This document shows, one piece after another, positions 43,982 to 54,335 of a stretch of DNA of 64,000 nt. Numbering within the stretch: the stretch's first letter is position 1; each line of letters starts with the position of its first letter. Under the pieces are notes generated by a model that was given only the letters and a program-made list of their open reading frames with translations, did no database searches and had not been told where the DNA came from. This DNA is from Spirochaetaceae bacterium (GTDB taxonomy: Bacteria; Spirochaetota; Spirochaetia; CADAEX01). Location of the stretch: NCBI GenBank assembly GCA_009780675.1, contig WQZP01000007.1, positions 33,259 through 97,258 of the forward strand. Direction: 5' to 3'. The translations under genes were made by a program, and so were the position numbers.

Positions 43982-45607
43982 CTATTTGGGGTCAGAATTG
44001 AGTAAAACAAGTCCATGAGGAATTACATTTCTTCTGAATCTGAAATACTTCATGGGATGGATATCAATTGGGTTAGGGAACCATCCTCTCATTATGTCTG
44101 TATTTACAAGATTTATAGCTGGTATAAAACTTACAGGAAGTATTATCGCGGAATCTATAAGTTTTTGTTCAGCTTTTGAAAGAAGTTCATATCTTTCATT
44201 TCCCATCAAGAATAGTGATTTTGTAATATAAGCATCAAAAGAGCTGTCTCTAAAACCTGCATAATTAAGATTGCTATAACTTGTCCACATTTGGAGAAAT
44301 GCCAATGGATCAGGAAAATCTCCTATCCATGACATTGTGGCAATGGTATAGTCATTCTCAACCAAGCTCTGATAATAATCCTGAAAATCAAGTAAATTGA
44401 TCGTGACTTTTATGTCAAAAATTTCTTCCCATGCTCTTTTTAGAAGATTAGCCACTCTTCTGCTTTCAAGTGAGTCTGGAATTTTTATAACCACTTCTTC
44501 TGGTAGTGTCAGGTTGTTATCTTTAAGAAGAGAAAGCGCTTTTTCTATATTTTGTTTTTCGAATCCTGAAATTTCAGGGTAATCTGGTATTGCGGGAACA
44601 AGATTGGTCGCGGGAAAAAAAAGGAAGTTATCATCCCTTATTCTTTCCAAAGGCGCAGCCAGAACAAAAGCCTGGCGCAAAATTTCATTATCCCATGGCT
44701 CGTTCCTGGAATTAAAAAAGAAGTAGCTGGTTGCAAAAGATGGATTAAACATTATATGTCTTCTTGCTCTTATTAATTCAATAAAAAAACTGCCTGCCAG
44801 CCAATGAATTTTTCCTTCATTAAATAGTCTGGAATTTTCCTGTGGATTGTTGTCAAGAAAAAGTATTTTAATCGTAGGAATTTCCACAATTCCTTCATCC
44901 CAGTATAATAAATTTTTGGTAAGAAGGAGATAATTTTCAGTTTTTCTAAGGATATAATATGGCCCGTTTCCAGGGGCAGACGAGAGGCCTGACCAATCCC
45001 TTTTATGAAGAAAAGAGGGGTGGACAGGGACAAAAGTGTGGTGGCAAAGTATTTTTAGAAAGTGTTCTGCCGGGCTATTTAAAATTACCCTTAGGGTATA
45101 GTTATCAATTACTTTTATCCCTACGGATTCAGGGTTTTTATTTATCCCTTTTCTGAATTGTTCTGCGCCTTCAACTATATCCAGTAAAAATGCATATTTT
45201 GAATTATTTCCTGGCATAAGCATTTTAAGCCAACTGTCGCGGAAATGTTCTGCTATTACTTTTGTTCCATCCCAGAAGTAGGCGTCTCTTCGAAGATGAA
45301 AAGTGTATTCTTTTTTGTTGTTGCTTATACTCCATCTTTCAGCAACAGCAGGAACTGGGTGTAGTGTTAATGGGTGATATGAAACAAGCCCTTCATAAAG
45401 AGCTGTAAAGAGTTGTGCTTCGGTAAAGGAGTAGCTGTATAAAGGGTGGTATTCTATGTTTCCTTGGGGGAACCCAACAATAAGTTTGTTTAAGGGGGTG
45501 GCGCTGTTATCTGTGGGTTCTGATAATGGCTTTATTGTGTCGGCGAATATAGCTGCCGTCAAAAAAACCTGAAAAATCAAAAAATATATAAATATTTTTT
45601 TATGCAT
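43982..45607 (-). CDS. Peptide/oligopeptide ABC transporter substrate-binding protein
   Basis: About 541 residues of the SBP_bac_5 (OppA/DppA) family: signal peptide KKIFIYFLIFQVFLTAAIFA, then LYEGLVSYHPLTLHPVPAVAERW and YTFHLRRDAYFWDGT, the usual family block. No cysteine at the cleavage site, so secreted rather than a lipoprotein. ATG 45607 is chosen since the in-frame upstream ATG 45643 falls inside the promoter. No permease or ATPase genes are adjacent, so an orphan. Confidence 0.9.
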   Translation of the reverse strand: MHKKIFIYFLIFQVFLTAAIFADTIKPLSEPTDNSATPLNKLIVGFPQGNIEYHPLYSYSFTEAQLFTALYEGLVSYHPLTLHPVPAVAERWSISNNKKEYTFHLRRDAYFWDGTKVIAEHFRDSWLKMLMPGNNSKYAFLLDIVEGAEQFRKGINKNPESVGIKVIDNYTLRVILNSPAEHFLKILCHHTFVPVHPSFLHKRDWSGLSSAPGNGPYYILRKTENYLLLTKNLLYWDEGIVEIPTIKILFLDNNPQENSRLFNEGKIHWLAGSFFIELIRARRHIMFNPSFATSYFFFNSRNEPWDNEILRQAFVLAAPLERIRDDNFLFFPATNLVPAIPDYPEISGFEKQNIEKALSLLKDNNLTLPEEVVIKIPDSLESRRVANLLKRAWEEIFDIKVTINLLDFQDYYQSLVENDYTIATMSWIGDFPDPLAFLQMWTSYSNLNYAGFRDSSFDAYITKSLFLMGNERYELLSKAEQKLIDSAIILPVSFIPAINLVNTDIMRGWFPNPIDIHPMKYFRFRRNVIPHGLVLLNSDPK

Positions 45608-45614
45608 ATTTGCA

Positions 45615-45643
45615 ATTATCAAATATAAATAAAAGAAAATCAA
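45615..45643 (-). promoter_or_regulatory. Promoter of the peptide-binding protein gene, near-leaderless
   Basis: On the - strand TTGATT (45643-45638), 17-base spacer, GATAAT (45620-45615), then 7 bases to ATG 45607. Without a ribosome site, translation probably begins on an mRNA with no or almost no leader. Confidence 0.6.
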
Positions 45644-45687
45644 GGAGACGGCGTGGATAACATTTACTGTTCCAGCTGTTCTATTGT

Positions 45688-46665
45688 TTATTCTTCAAAA
45701 TTGTGGGCAAATATGTTTTGGGTATCTGCAATGTTGTGAGTTATGGAAGTCAGTTTTTCAAGGTCAGGGAATATATTGTCGTCAATAGATATGTCCAAAG
45801 CTTTTATTGATTCAACTATTTGAGATTTTATTGATGCTCCCACAAGGATTCCTGCAAGCCATGATTTTGTTTTAGCCCAATTTATTAAAATTTGCGGGAT
45901 GGTATAACCAGTTGATAAAGAAATATTATTTAGCTCATTTATAATTTTTTTTACTGTTTCTATATTTTCTTTTTTTAAAAATACAAGATTTTTTCGCCCT
46001 GAATTAAAAATAGCGTTATCTGTCTCAATGTGTTTTTTTAAAACTACTCCCTGCGCATAAAAGCTGTAGGCGATTATTTGGATTTTATTTGAAATACAAA
46101 AAGGGATAATATCTTTTTCTCTGTGCTGCCACAAAAAATTATAGCCAGTTTGGCAAAAATCTATTTTTCCTGCACAAAGCGCTTTTTCAATTTCCGCCAC
46201 TGAAAAGTTGCTTACCCCTATATTTTTGATTATTCCCAAGCTTCGTACTCTTTCCAAAGCTTCAACAGCAAATCTAATATCATATTTTTTATCCGGCCAG
46301 TGAAGATAGAGTATATCTATATAATCTGTGCAAAGTCTTTTTAGACTTAAATTTATTTTTTTTAATATATCATCACTATTATTTGAAGTTGGAATTATCT
46401 TTGTTGCGATAATTACTTTATCCCTTGTTTTTTTTAGCCTTTGCCCTATAGTTTGCTCTGAAATCCCAAGGCCATAGGCCTGGGCAGTGTCAAAGTGGGT
46501 AATGCCATTTGAAACAGCAAAGTCTATAATTTTAAGGGAGTCGGTTCTTTTTTGCCCATTCCAATAATTTTTTCCAGGATTAGCGGAGCGCCCTGGGTTT
46601 TCCTGTTCGCCAAATCTCCAGCAGCCAAGTCCAAGAAAACTTATTTTTTTATCTGCGTATGTCAT
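45688..46665 (-). CDS. Aldo/keto reductase
   Basis: 325 residues, TIM-barrel AKR: FLGLGCWRFGEQ, DTAQAYGLGISEQTIGQ (catalytic Asp and Tyr), YLHWPDKKYD (His) and IGVSNFSVAEIEKAL, ending in QILINWAKTKS and GILVGASIKSQI. An NADP-dependent reductase of sugars or aldehydes; substrate unknown. Stands alone between two - strand genes. Confidence 0.9.
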   Translation of the reverse strand: MTYADKKISFLGLGCWRFGEQENPGRSANPGKNYWNGQKRTDSLKIIDFAVSNGITHFDTAQAYGLGISEQTIGQRLKKTRDKVIIATKIIPTSNNSDDILKKINLSLKRLCTDYIDILYLHWPDKKYDIRFAVEALERVRSLGIIKNIGVSNFSVAEIEKALCAGKIDFCQTGYNFLWQHREKDIIPFCISNKIQIIAYSFYAQGVVLKKHIETDNAIFNSGRKNLVFLKKENIETVKKIINELNNISLSTGYTIPQILINWAKTKSWLAGILVGASIKSQIVESIKALDISIDDNIFPDLEKLTSITHNIADTQNIFAHNFEE

Positions 46666-46779
46666 TGTGTATGCCCATCAGTGACTTATTTTGAAAAAAT
46701 CTCACATAAAGTCGCCAAGTCGCAAAGGAAAATTCGTAACAATTACAAGATATAGAGCTCGGGTTCGTGATGATCTCTG

Positions 46780-48234
46780 TCATACTGGCGGAGGCACAGC
46801 AGGTTTTTCTGCTCCACCTTCAAGGGATTTAAGCTGGCTATATTCTTCCTTATCAGCAATGTATTCATGGTATTGCTGTTTGGATTTTATAATAGCATTT
46901 TTTATGGCATTTATTTCAACAAGAGAGCCTTTTATCTGGCTTATAGAAATTTTCTGTTTTTTTGCTGCATTTTTTGTATATTTATCGATTCCATCTACCT
47001 GTTGAATAAATGATCTAAGTTTTTTATTATACTCATCAACAAATGAAATAAGATATTTTTCCTTCTCCTCAGGGGGGCTAATATTGGAAAATTCTGATTT
47101 TACTCTTTCGCTATTAATGCCTAAAAGCAACATTTGATATTTCTGCATTGCTGTATTGATATCAAGCCTTTCTATTTTTTTTATCCCTGAATTATCATCT
47201 ATATATTCTATATCAAAAACTTTCCCCTGATTTTTGTTGGAACTTAATGTCTTATGAAGCCATCTCATAAATGCAGACCCTTGAGGTTGCGAAAGTATTG
47301 TAAAATTACCTTCCAATTTGCCTGTTATTGCTTTGACATGACCTGATATAGAGCAGGTTGTAAGCGCTGCATTTAAAAGTGTATTTATTGAAGGCTGTTT
47401 TTTCGCCATAGCTTTTTCTTTTTTTTGCTGCAGTTCATGCTTAAAAGAAGAAAGTTTTGCTATAAGAGCATTTTTTAAAGTAATTGAATCTGGTGAAAAT
47501 TCCTCCTCAACTATTTCCTTTATAAGTTCCTGAACAAATGGTTGGTCAACCAGCACTTCTGAAAATTTTTTCTTTACAATAGACATGGTGCTTTCGATCG
47601 AATGATTGGAAGCATATTTAATTATATTTGGATGATCAATAACTTTTTGTCTTACAAGCAATTTATATATTTCATTGTGTAAATCTCTTACTGCATCAAG
47701 GTTTGAGAATAAAAGTTTTTTTGTAGAACTCATTTGAGAGACAGAGGTATTTACAAGAGATACTGCGATCTGGTCTGTTCCCTGCCTTATTTTGTGCAAC
47801 ATTCCCGCAAGCACCCTTGATACCAAATTCTCCGACGTTTCTGATAATGTGCTCCAATCAATATAAGAAATAAGAGTTTTTAGCATTTTTACTCTTTTAT
47901 TTGAAAAATACTCGCAGTTAAATAAATAGTTGTTGCATACATATTCGAGTTGAAGGCTATAAAAAGATAATCTTATCCCAAGTTCTGATTCTTTATCAGA
48001 TTCTGGAAATGGATTGGTTGATGGCATTGATATTTCTATTATTTTATATTCATGTTTATATGGGTCCTCTTTTATTAACGCTTTTTTTAGTAATAGTGAA
48101 AATATTGCAGCATAAGCAGAGGAATATAATCTAAATGATTCTTTTGTTTTTAGCAAAAAATCCGTATCAAAGTAGTTTATACGTTGTTCAATAGCGGATT
48201 TAAGTTCTTCATTAAAAATCTTGATTTTATCCAT
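46780..48234 (-). CDS. Large helical protein of unknown function
   Basis: 484 residues, no recognised domain, no signal peptide or membrane helix. Predicted mainly helical; coiled-coil-like stretches (FKHELQQKKEKAMAKKQPS and a C-terminal KKQKISISQIKGSLVEIN) and a Pro-rich end (KPAVPPPV). It may be a spirochaete-restricted cytoplasmic protein. Its upstream region is shared with the divergent DUF4416 gene and carries a doubled AAACATTATGG word. Confidence 0.6.
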   Translation of the reverse strand: MDKIKIFNEELKSAIEQRINYFDTDFLLKTKESFRLYSSAYAAIFSLLLKKALIKEDPYKHEYKIIEISMPSTNPFPESDKESELGIRLSFYSLQLEYVCNNYLFNCEYFSNKRVKMLKTLISYIDWSTLSETSENLVSRVLAGMLHKIRQGTDQIAVSLVNTSVSQMSSTKKLLFSNLDAVRDLHNEIYKLLVRQKVIDHPNIIKYASNHSIESTMSIVKKKFSEVLVDQPFVQELIKEIVEEEFSPDSITLKNALIAKLSSFKHELQQKKEKAMAKKQPSINTLLNAALTTCSISGHVKAITGKLEGNFTILSQPQGSAFMRWLHKTLSSNKNQGKVFDIEYIDDNSGIKKIERLDINTAMQKYQMLLLGINSERVKSEFSNISPPEEKEKYLISFVDEYNKKLRSFIQQVDGIDKYTKNAAKKQKISISQIKGSLVEINAIKNAIIKSKQQYHEYIADKEEYSQLKSLEGGAEKPAVPPPV

Positions 48235-48294
48235 AATGTTTACCCATAATGTTTATATTGCGAGAAATATATTTATTTTCAAGGAGAATATATT

Positions 48295-48849
48295 TTGGGA
48301 GAAATAAAGTGCTTTCCATCATATAAACTTATTATCGGAGTTTTAACAACAGTTTGTTATAAAAAAAATGAGATATTGGAAGTGTTGTCCGGAGAGCTTG
48401 GTGAGATCGATTATGTAAGCTCTTTTATCGATTTTAACTATACTGATTACTATAATAGGGAAATGGGGGATAATATAAAGAGATTTTTTGTATCCTTCAA
48501 AAATCTTATAGACCCTTCGTCTCTTGCTGACATAAAGATACTAACAAACAAGCTGGAGAAACAGTTTACAGAGAATAATCAAAGTGGAGTTGAATCAAGA
48601 AGAGTCAATTTTGATCCAGGTATACTGAATTTAAGCAGGCTTATTCTTGCTTCAACAAAAGATAATGCGCACAGGGTTCCGCTTGATAAAGGGATATATG
48701 GTGAAATTACACTCCTTTTTCAAAAAAAAGGGATACAAGCTCTACCGTGGTCATATATAGATTACCAAAGCAGGGAATATACAGAAATATTTTTTGAAAT
48801 AAGGGAAATTTTCAGGTCAGATTTAAAGAAAATAGAAGATCAAATATAG
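48295..48849 (+). CDS. DUF4416 family protein
   Basis: 184 residues matching the DUF4416 pattern: KLIIGVLTT at the N-terminus, SFIDFNYTDYYNREMGDNIKR, then RRVNFDPGILNLSRLILAST and GIYGEITL. Function unknown; the family is found in spirochaetes and some anaerobes. TTG 48295 is the start, with AAGGAG eight bases upstream. Confidence 0.82.
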   Translation: MGEIKCFPSYKLIIGVLTTVCYKKNEILEVLSGELGEIDYVSSFIDFNYTDYYNREMGDNIKRFFVSFKNLIDPSSLADIKILTNKLEKQFTENNQSGVESRRVNFDPGILNLSRLILASTKDNAHRVPLDKGIYGEITLLFQKKGIQALPWSYIDYQSREYTEIFFEIREIFRSDLKKIEDQI

Positions 48850-48905
48850 CTCTAAAGAATCGTTGTTTTTTGAAGCACTTTTAATATTTTGGTGTTTATT
48901 AAAAT

Positions 48906-49706
48906 ATGTATCGGATTTTTATACTGCTTTTATTTTTAGCAGGGTGTGATATTTTAAAACAATATGAGCTTGAAGTTATAATGCCGCATTTGCCTGGCCA
49001 TATAAAGAGTTCTTATAGCGATATTAGATTTGAACTCAAGTACCCTGGCGCCACGCCCATACTGGATAATTATAAAGAGATTAGGGCAGGTAGTTCTGTT
49101 TTTATATCTTCATCATTTTCCACAGGGCTAAGTGTTTTTCCTGTTGTTGCAATTCCATATATGTACCTGGATACAGAAAAAAATAGTAAAGAACATATCA
49201 CATTTTATCCTGCCGGCGGAATTTTCCCTGAAAGCGGAAAGGATGGCAAGCTTTTTCTGACTTGGGAAGATGGGTTCGTTGCAGAGATAATATATAAAAT
49301 GGTTGGGAATGGTTATAATCTTGAGAGCTTTAACATAGGCAGATTAAAAAACTATGTAATTGATAGGTCTTCGGGCAACCCATGGATATATAATGAAGAA
49401 AATATTATATATGCGCTTTCTTTTGGCATTTTTAATGCAAATTTTGTAAGAAGACTGGAAAGCCATCAAATAGTATTACAGATCCCGTATGAAGTTTCAG
49501 GTAAAAAAGGGTGGGTGCTTTCCAATTTAAGTGATTCCAGAATTTTTGAAGAAAATAATGGGGTGCTTATTCTTGATGATATACCGAAGCGTAATGTTTT
49601 TATTTTTTCTGATACAGGAAAAGAGTTTGCAGAGTTGTTTTTGGATGGCAGTGGCTGGCATGCTTATTTTTCTAATTCTAAAGGAATATTATCCGGGCGT
49701 TGGTGA
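48906..49706 (+). CDS. Predicted lipoprotein of unknown function
   Basis: 266 residues with a short signal and lipobox FILLLFLAGCD (Cys at 14). The mature part is beta-rich and ends in LFLDGSGWHAYFSNSKG. No family is recognised. Its last 29 bases overlap the end of the convergent peptidase gene. No clear ribosome site precedes ATG 48906. Confidence 0.68.
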   Translation: MYRIFILLLFLAGCDILKQYELEVIMPHLPGHIKSSYSDIRFELKYPGATPILDNYKEIRAGSSVFISSSFSTGLSVFPVVAIPYMYLDTEKNSKEHITFYPAGGIFPESGKDGKLFLTWEDGFVAEIIYKMVGNGYNLESFNIGRLKNYVIDRSSGNPWIYNEENIIYALSFGIFNANFVRRLESHQIVLQIPYEVSGKKGWVLSNLSDSRIFEENNGVLILDDIPKRNVFIFSDTGKEFAELFLDGSGWHAYFSNSKGILSGRW

Positions 49707-50844
49707 TTTTCTCGCAACCATTTTTTGTTATTAAATAGTCATTTTCAAGCCTGACTCCGCCGGCTAAAGGGTCATACAATCCAGGCTCTATTGCAAGAAC
49801 CATCCCTTCCCCAAGGATCTGCTTGTTGTCGTTACTTATTTTAAAAATGGGATCTTCGTGAACATCAAGTCCTATCCCATGGCCCAATGCATGGGGCATT
49901 GAATATCCATATTGGTCGAAAAAGTCTCTGATGCTTTCTGAAACAGATAATACAGAAACTCCGGGTTTTAATAGTTTTTCTGCCATACTTGCAGCATCGC
50001 TTACAAGATTTATAATTTCTTTTTGTTTATCTGTAAGATTTTTCCCTGCAAGTGTTATTGTTACATCTGTTGTATATCCCTGGTACTTAATGCCAAAGTC
50101 TATTATTGTTGTTCCGGTTTTTGTAACAGGGGAAGAGGAGAAAGCAGGGTAGGGGTGTATTGCCCAGCTTCTTTTGGGGCCAGCTACAAGTGTTTCAAAC
50201 CCTGTCCCTTCTGCTCCATTTTTTCGCGCAAGCTTTTCTATGAAAAGCGCAATTTCAAATTCACTAATTTTTTTGCTGGAATTCTTCAAAGATTTTTTTA
50301 TATATTTCTCAAGTTCATTTATTATTTTGTCTGTTATTTTTGCAGCTTCTTTGTAAATAGCTATTTCTTTTTCGTCTTTTATTATTCTGCTTTTAGCCAG
50401 CATTGAATCTATTCCGGCTTCTCTGCAAAGAATGTTTTTATCTGGCATAAGTTTTTTTAGCGCTTTTACTTCAAGCCATGAAGAAGATCCGGGAAGCTCT
50501 ATTTTCTCTTTTGGAGAACTTGTTTTTAGATATTTTGAAAATTTTGTGGGTACATTACCTGAAAAAATAGAAGCAACAGCATTTGAAAAATTTCTGTTAA
50601 ATTCAGTATATGGGATTATCTCTGTGCAGTAAGCTGTTTCTTTTGCAAGATTGATATCCCACGGCACAAGAAGAGTAGCCCCTTTTGCAAATACAAAAAG
50701 AATTGCATCTTGCGGATGCCCTGTAAGGTATCTTACAGAAGAGTTTTTGGTCCCTTTAAAATCTTTTAAAACTGCGGCAAAAATACCAGAAGCAGAAAGT
50801 TGCTTAAATATTTTTTTCTGCCGCTCTAAAAAAACATTGTCCAT
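49678..50844 (-). CDS. M24-family aminopeptidase (Xaa-Pro type)
   Basis: 388 residues: a creatinase-like N-terminal domain and a pita-bread domain with metal ligands in IIDFGIKYQGYTTDVTIT (two Asp), HALGHGIGLDVHE (His), VLAIEPGLYDP (Glu) and GVRLENDYLI (Glu). It should release an N-terminal residue before proline or act as prolidase. Starts 4 bases after leuS in the same direction, so co-transcribed with it. Confidence 0.9.
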   Translation of the reverse strand: MDNVFLERQKKIFKQLSASGIFAAVLKDFKGTKNSSVRYLTGHPQDAILFVFAKGATLLVPWDINLAKETAYCTEIIPYTEFNRNFSNAVASIFSGNVPTKFSKYLKTSSPKEKIELPGSSSWLEVKALKKLMPDKNILCREAGIDSMLAKSRIIKDEKEIAIYKEAAKITDKIINELEKYIKKSLKNSSKKISEFEIALFIEKLARKNGAEGTGFETLVAGPKRSWAIHPYPAFSSSPVTKTGTTIIDFGIKYQGYTTDVTITLAGKNLTDKQKEIINLVSDAASMAEKLLKPGVSVLSVSESIRDFFDQYGYSMPHALGHGIGLDVHEDPIFKISNDNKQILGEGMVLAIEPGLYDPLAGGVRLENDYLITKNGCEKITNARIIFL

Positions 50845-50848
50845 TAAT

Positions 50849-53275
50849 CTACTTTACGACAAAGTTTACAAGTTTGTCAGGAACAACAATAGCTTTAACA
50901 ACAGTTTTCCCTTCGAGAAGAGTTTTTATTCTTTCATTTTCAATTGCAAGTTTTTCAAGTTCTTCTTTTGATATCCCTTTTGGAGCGCTTACTTCGCTTC
51001 TGTTTTTGCTATTTATCTGTATCACAACTACAACAACATCTTCAATGGTTTTTGCTTCATCCCACTGCGGCCATTGCGCAAAGTAGAGCGATGGTTTTTC
51101 TCCTATTTTTTCCCATAATTCTTCTGTAATATGCGGCGCATAAGGGGAGAGCAGTTTTATAAAAGTTTTCCACATTGATATATTTACATTGTCTTCTTTG
51201 TAAAGGCTGTTGATAAATATCATCATCTGGGAAATAGCTGTATTAAAATCAAGGTTTGATGTATCGTTAGTAACTTTCTTTATTGTTTTATGGAGAAGTT
51301 TATCAAGCTCTACTGAGGCGGGAGAGTCTGAAAATTTTTTTTCTTCGGTAATTCTCCATACCCTGTCAAGAAACCTGAAAACGCCGGAAGTGCCTGTTGT
51401 TGACCACTGTTTTGAAACACTTAGTGGTCCCATAAACATTTCGTACATTCTCATTGAATCAGAGCCAAACTCTGCTATTACATCATCGGGATTGATTACA
51501 TTCCCAAGTGACTTGGACATTTTTACTCCGCCTTCGCCTAAAATCATCCCCTGATTGACAAGTCTTTGGAATGGTTCTTTGGTGCTTACAAATCCCATAT
51601 CATAAAGCACTTTGTGCCAAAATCTTGCGTAAAGAAGGTGGAGTACTGCGTGTTCTGCGCCGCCTACATAAAGGGCAACAGGCATCCAGTATTTTTCCTT
51701 TTCGGGATCGATCATTTGTTTTTCATTGTGCGGATCAATGAATCTAAGATAGTACCAGCAGGAACCTGCCCACTGAGGCATTGTGTTTGTTTCTCTTTTC
51801 CCTGGAGCTTTGCACGCTGGGCAGGTTGTGTTTACCCATTCTGTGATTGCTGCAAGAGGAGATTCGCCTGTTCCTGTTGGCGAATAACTTTTAACATCCG
51901 GAAGTGTAAGGGGAAGCTGGTCTTCGCGCAAAGGGACAATGCCACACTTTGAGCAGTGGACTATTGGAATTGGTTCTCCCCAGTATCTTTGTCTTGAGAA
52001 TATCCAGTCTCTTAATTTATAGTTTATGGCTTTCTTTCCTTTTCCTATTTCTTCAAGCCATTTTGTTATTTCTCTTATCATATCGGGTGTTTTCATTCCT
52101 GAAAATTTCCCGGAATTAACGGAAATCCCGTCTTCCTTATCGATATATGCTTCTTTTAGTTCGTATAACGAACCATCTTTTGAAACCACCTGTCTGATGG
52201 GGAGTTTGAATTTTGTCGCGAATTCAAAATCTCTTTCATCATGCGCAGGGACCGCCATTATTGCGCCTGTTCCATAGGTTATCAAAACATAATCCGAAAT
52301 CCACACAGGAATTTTTTCATTATTTACAGGATTTATGGCATAACTTCCTGTAAAAACCCCTGTCTTTGTTTTTGCGAGATCTGTTCTTTCAAGGTCGCTC
52401 TTGAAGCTTGCTGTCTCTACATAGTCATTTACTTCTTTTTTCTGCTGAGGTGTTGTAACTTTTGCTACAAGCGGGTGCTCTGGTGAAAGTACCATATATG
52501 TTGCCCCAAAAAGGGTGTCTGGTCTTGTTGTATATACTTCTATGGTATCGTTACTTCCATCTATCTGGAATATGGCATTTGCCCCTTCGCTTTTTCCAAC
52601 CCAGTTTCTTTGCATGCTTTTTATAGCTTCTGTCCAGTCAAGAGATTCAAGATCATCAAGAAGCCTTTCTGCATATTCTGTTATTTTAAGCATCCACTGC
52701 CTTATACTTTTTCTTACAACTTGTGTATTACATCTTTCGCATTTGCCTTCTTTGACTTCTTCGTTAGCAAGCCCTGTTTTACAGGAAGGGCAGAAGTTGA
52801 TAGGCATTTCTGCTTCATAAGCAAGCCCTTTTTCGTAGAGCTTAAGAAAAATCCATTGTGTCCACTTGTAATAATCGCTGGTGTGGGTTGATAATTCCCT
52901 GTCCCAGTCGTAGCAGAATCCAAAAGATTTTATCTGTTCTCTAAAACGGATTATGTTTTCTTCTGTTGAGACTTTGGGATGTACCCCCATTTTTATTGCG
53001 TAATTTTCAGCTGGAAGGCCAAAAGAATCAAAGCCCATTGGGTGAAGTATTGCGTACCCATTCATTTTTAGAAATCTTGAATATATGTCTGTTGCTGTAT
53101 ATCCTTCCGGATGACCTACATGTAGGCCCGCAGCTGATGGGTATGGAAACATATCAAGTATATATTTTCTTTTTTCAACAGGAATTTTTGGGTCTTCTGT
53201 TACCTTGAAGGTTTTATTATCGTCCCAATATTTTTGCCACTTTTTTTCAATTTGTTTAAACGGATATTTACTCAT
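50849..53275 (-). CDS. leuS: Leucyl-tRNA synthetase
   Basis: About 808 residues. [13 protein letters not shown] is the HIGH-type signature and [15 protein letters not shown] the KMSKS loop (about residue 585). The zinc-binding [13 protein letters not shown] and the editing domain [17 protein letters not shown] are seen. ATG 53275 (MSKYPF) is preferred over ATG 53290 because the latter overlaps the -10 box; the transcript would start at 53275. Confidence 0.94.
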   Translation of the reverse strand: MSKYPFKQIEKKWQKYWDDNKTFKVTEDPKIPVEKRKYILDMFPYPSAAGLHVGHPEGYTATDIYSRFLKMNGYAILHPMGFDSFGLPAENYAIKMGVHPKVSTEENIIRFREQIKSFGFCYDWDRELSTHTSDYYKWTQWIFLKLYEKGLAYEAEMPINFCPSCKTGLANEEVKEGKCERCNTQVVRKSIRQWMLKITEYAERLLDDLESLDWTEAIKSMQRNWVGKSEGANAIFQIDGSNDTIEVYTTRPDTLFGATYMVLSPEHPLVAKVTTPQQKKEVNDYVETASFKSDLERTDLAKTKTGVFTGSYAINPVNNEKIPVWISDYVLITYGTGAIMAVPAHDERDFEFATKFKLPIRQVVSKDGSLYELKEAYIDKEDGISVNSGKFSGMKTPDMIREITKWLEEIGKGKKAINYKLRDWIFSRQRYWGEPIPIVHCSKCGIVPLREDQLPLTLPDVKSYSPTGTGESPLAAITEWVNTTCPACKAPGKRETNTMPQWAGSCWYYLRFIDPHNEKQMIDPEKEKYWMPVALYVGGAEHAVLHLLYARFWHKVLYDMGFVSTKEPFQRLVNQGMILGEGGVKMSKSLGNVINPDDVIAEFGSDSMRMYEMFMGPLSVSKQWSTTGTSGVFRFLDRVWRITEEKKFSDSPASVELDKLLHKTIKKVTNDTSNLDFNTAISQMMIFINSLYKEDNVNISMWKTFIKLLSPYAPHITEELWEKIGEKPSLYFAQWPQWDEAKTIEDVVVVVIQINSKNRSEVSAPKGISKEELEKLAIENERIKTLLEGKTVVKAIVVPDKLVNFVVK

Positions 53276-53281
53276 GCCAGA

Positions 53282-53310
53282 ATGATACATATAAGGAATG
53301 TTTGAGTCAA
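53282..53310 (-). promoter_or_regulatory. Promoter of leuS, leaderless geometry
   Basis: On the - strand TTGACT (53310-53305), 17-base spacer, TATCAT (53287-53282), six bases, ATG 53275. Same spacing as the carD-like promoter. No ribosome site. Confidence 0.72.
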
Positions 53311-53387
53311 CTGGGGTAAATTATCTTGTGATGTAGCGCATTAATTCCTCTGGGAATATTTTCTACATTTTTCGGAATTTTATGATG

Positions 53388-54251
53388 CTATTTTACACGT
53401 TTTTTGTTTGTGATAAGTAGTGTGATTTTTGTTTTTAAGGTTAGTATATCTGCTTTTATGTTTTTGAATTCAAAGGGTAAAGAAAGCAATATTGCAATTG
53501 CGCAAAAATAAATATAGGAAGGGATCATCAACCATATTATTGGCCAGTAGTAAACTGCGCCTGCGTTTGGGCCTATTGGCACTGTTAAAAATAGTTGGGG
53601 TGTCAGGGCAGTAAAGAGTATGCCCACAAACTCAACTTCTGCTAATGGTCCAAAAATAAGAGCGCTGTTCCGGATTACATTGCTGTATAAATGACTTATA
53701 TGGACAAATCCAGCGCCTATCAGAATTATTTCATTTACAAGAATTATGCACAAAACAAAATATAACAAAAAAGGGACTTTTATTATTCGCTTATAATCAA
53801 GGGTGTGCAGTTTTAACAACACCATAAGCAAAGGTGCGACCCATATAATAATATGACAAAAATAAAACCGGATGGTATCAAACTCAAAAATATTGCGGCC
53901 TATTGCATCGATGGGAATAAGGGTTGCGCCAAGTCCGCTCATGATGCCCAGATAAAACATATAGTCTTTTAAAATTTTCTTTTTGGAAAGAAAAAACCAT
54001 GGGAAAACCAAAACACTTACTATGCAAATATTTTCTGGCGTAATTGTTCTTATTGCCTGAGGCATCCATTCCTGATAAGAATCAAAAGCAAGTTTTAAAA
54101 AATGCAAAATAAAATTGGAAAGAAGAAGGCTGAATAGCACTATCCGGGAAGTTTTTTTGCTTTTATTTCGCAACAAAAAATAAAGACCCAGCAACAGTCC
54201 CAGGGCAAATGTTATGTATAGAAAATAATAAAAATTAAAATATTCAACCAT
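53388..54251 (-). CDS. YwaF-like (TIGR02206 family) integral membrane protein
   Basis: 287 residues with about seven membrane helices. The arrangement, with conserved polar positions inside helices (NFILHFLKLAFDS, FYFCHIIIWVAP, YYWPIIWLMIPSY) resembles the YwaF/TIGR02206 family of unknown function. No catalytic motif is visible. Alone between leuS and the GNAT gene. Confidence 0.6.
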   Translation of the reverse strand: MVEYFNFYYFLYITFALGLLLGLYFLLRNKSKKTSRIVLFSLLLSNFILHFLKLAFDSYQEWMPQAIRTITPENICIVSVLVFPWFFLSKKKILKDYMFYLGIMSGLGATLIPIDAIGRNIFEFDTIRFYFCHIIIWVAPLLMVLLKLHTLDYKRIIKVPFLLYFVLCIILVNEIILIGAGFVHISHLYSNVIRNSALIFGPLAEVEFVGILFTALTPQLFLTVPIGPNAGAVYYWPIIWLMIPSYIYFCAIAILLSLPFEFKNIKADILTLKTKITLLITNKKRVK

Positions 54252-54335
54252 TTTTTTTCTTTCTTTTATCTATATGTAAATTACTACGATATCTTTAAGT
54301 TCTCGTCAAAAATTATTTCTATAAATTGTTTTCCG

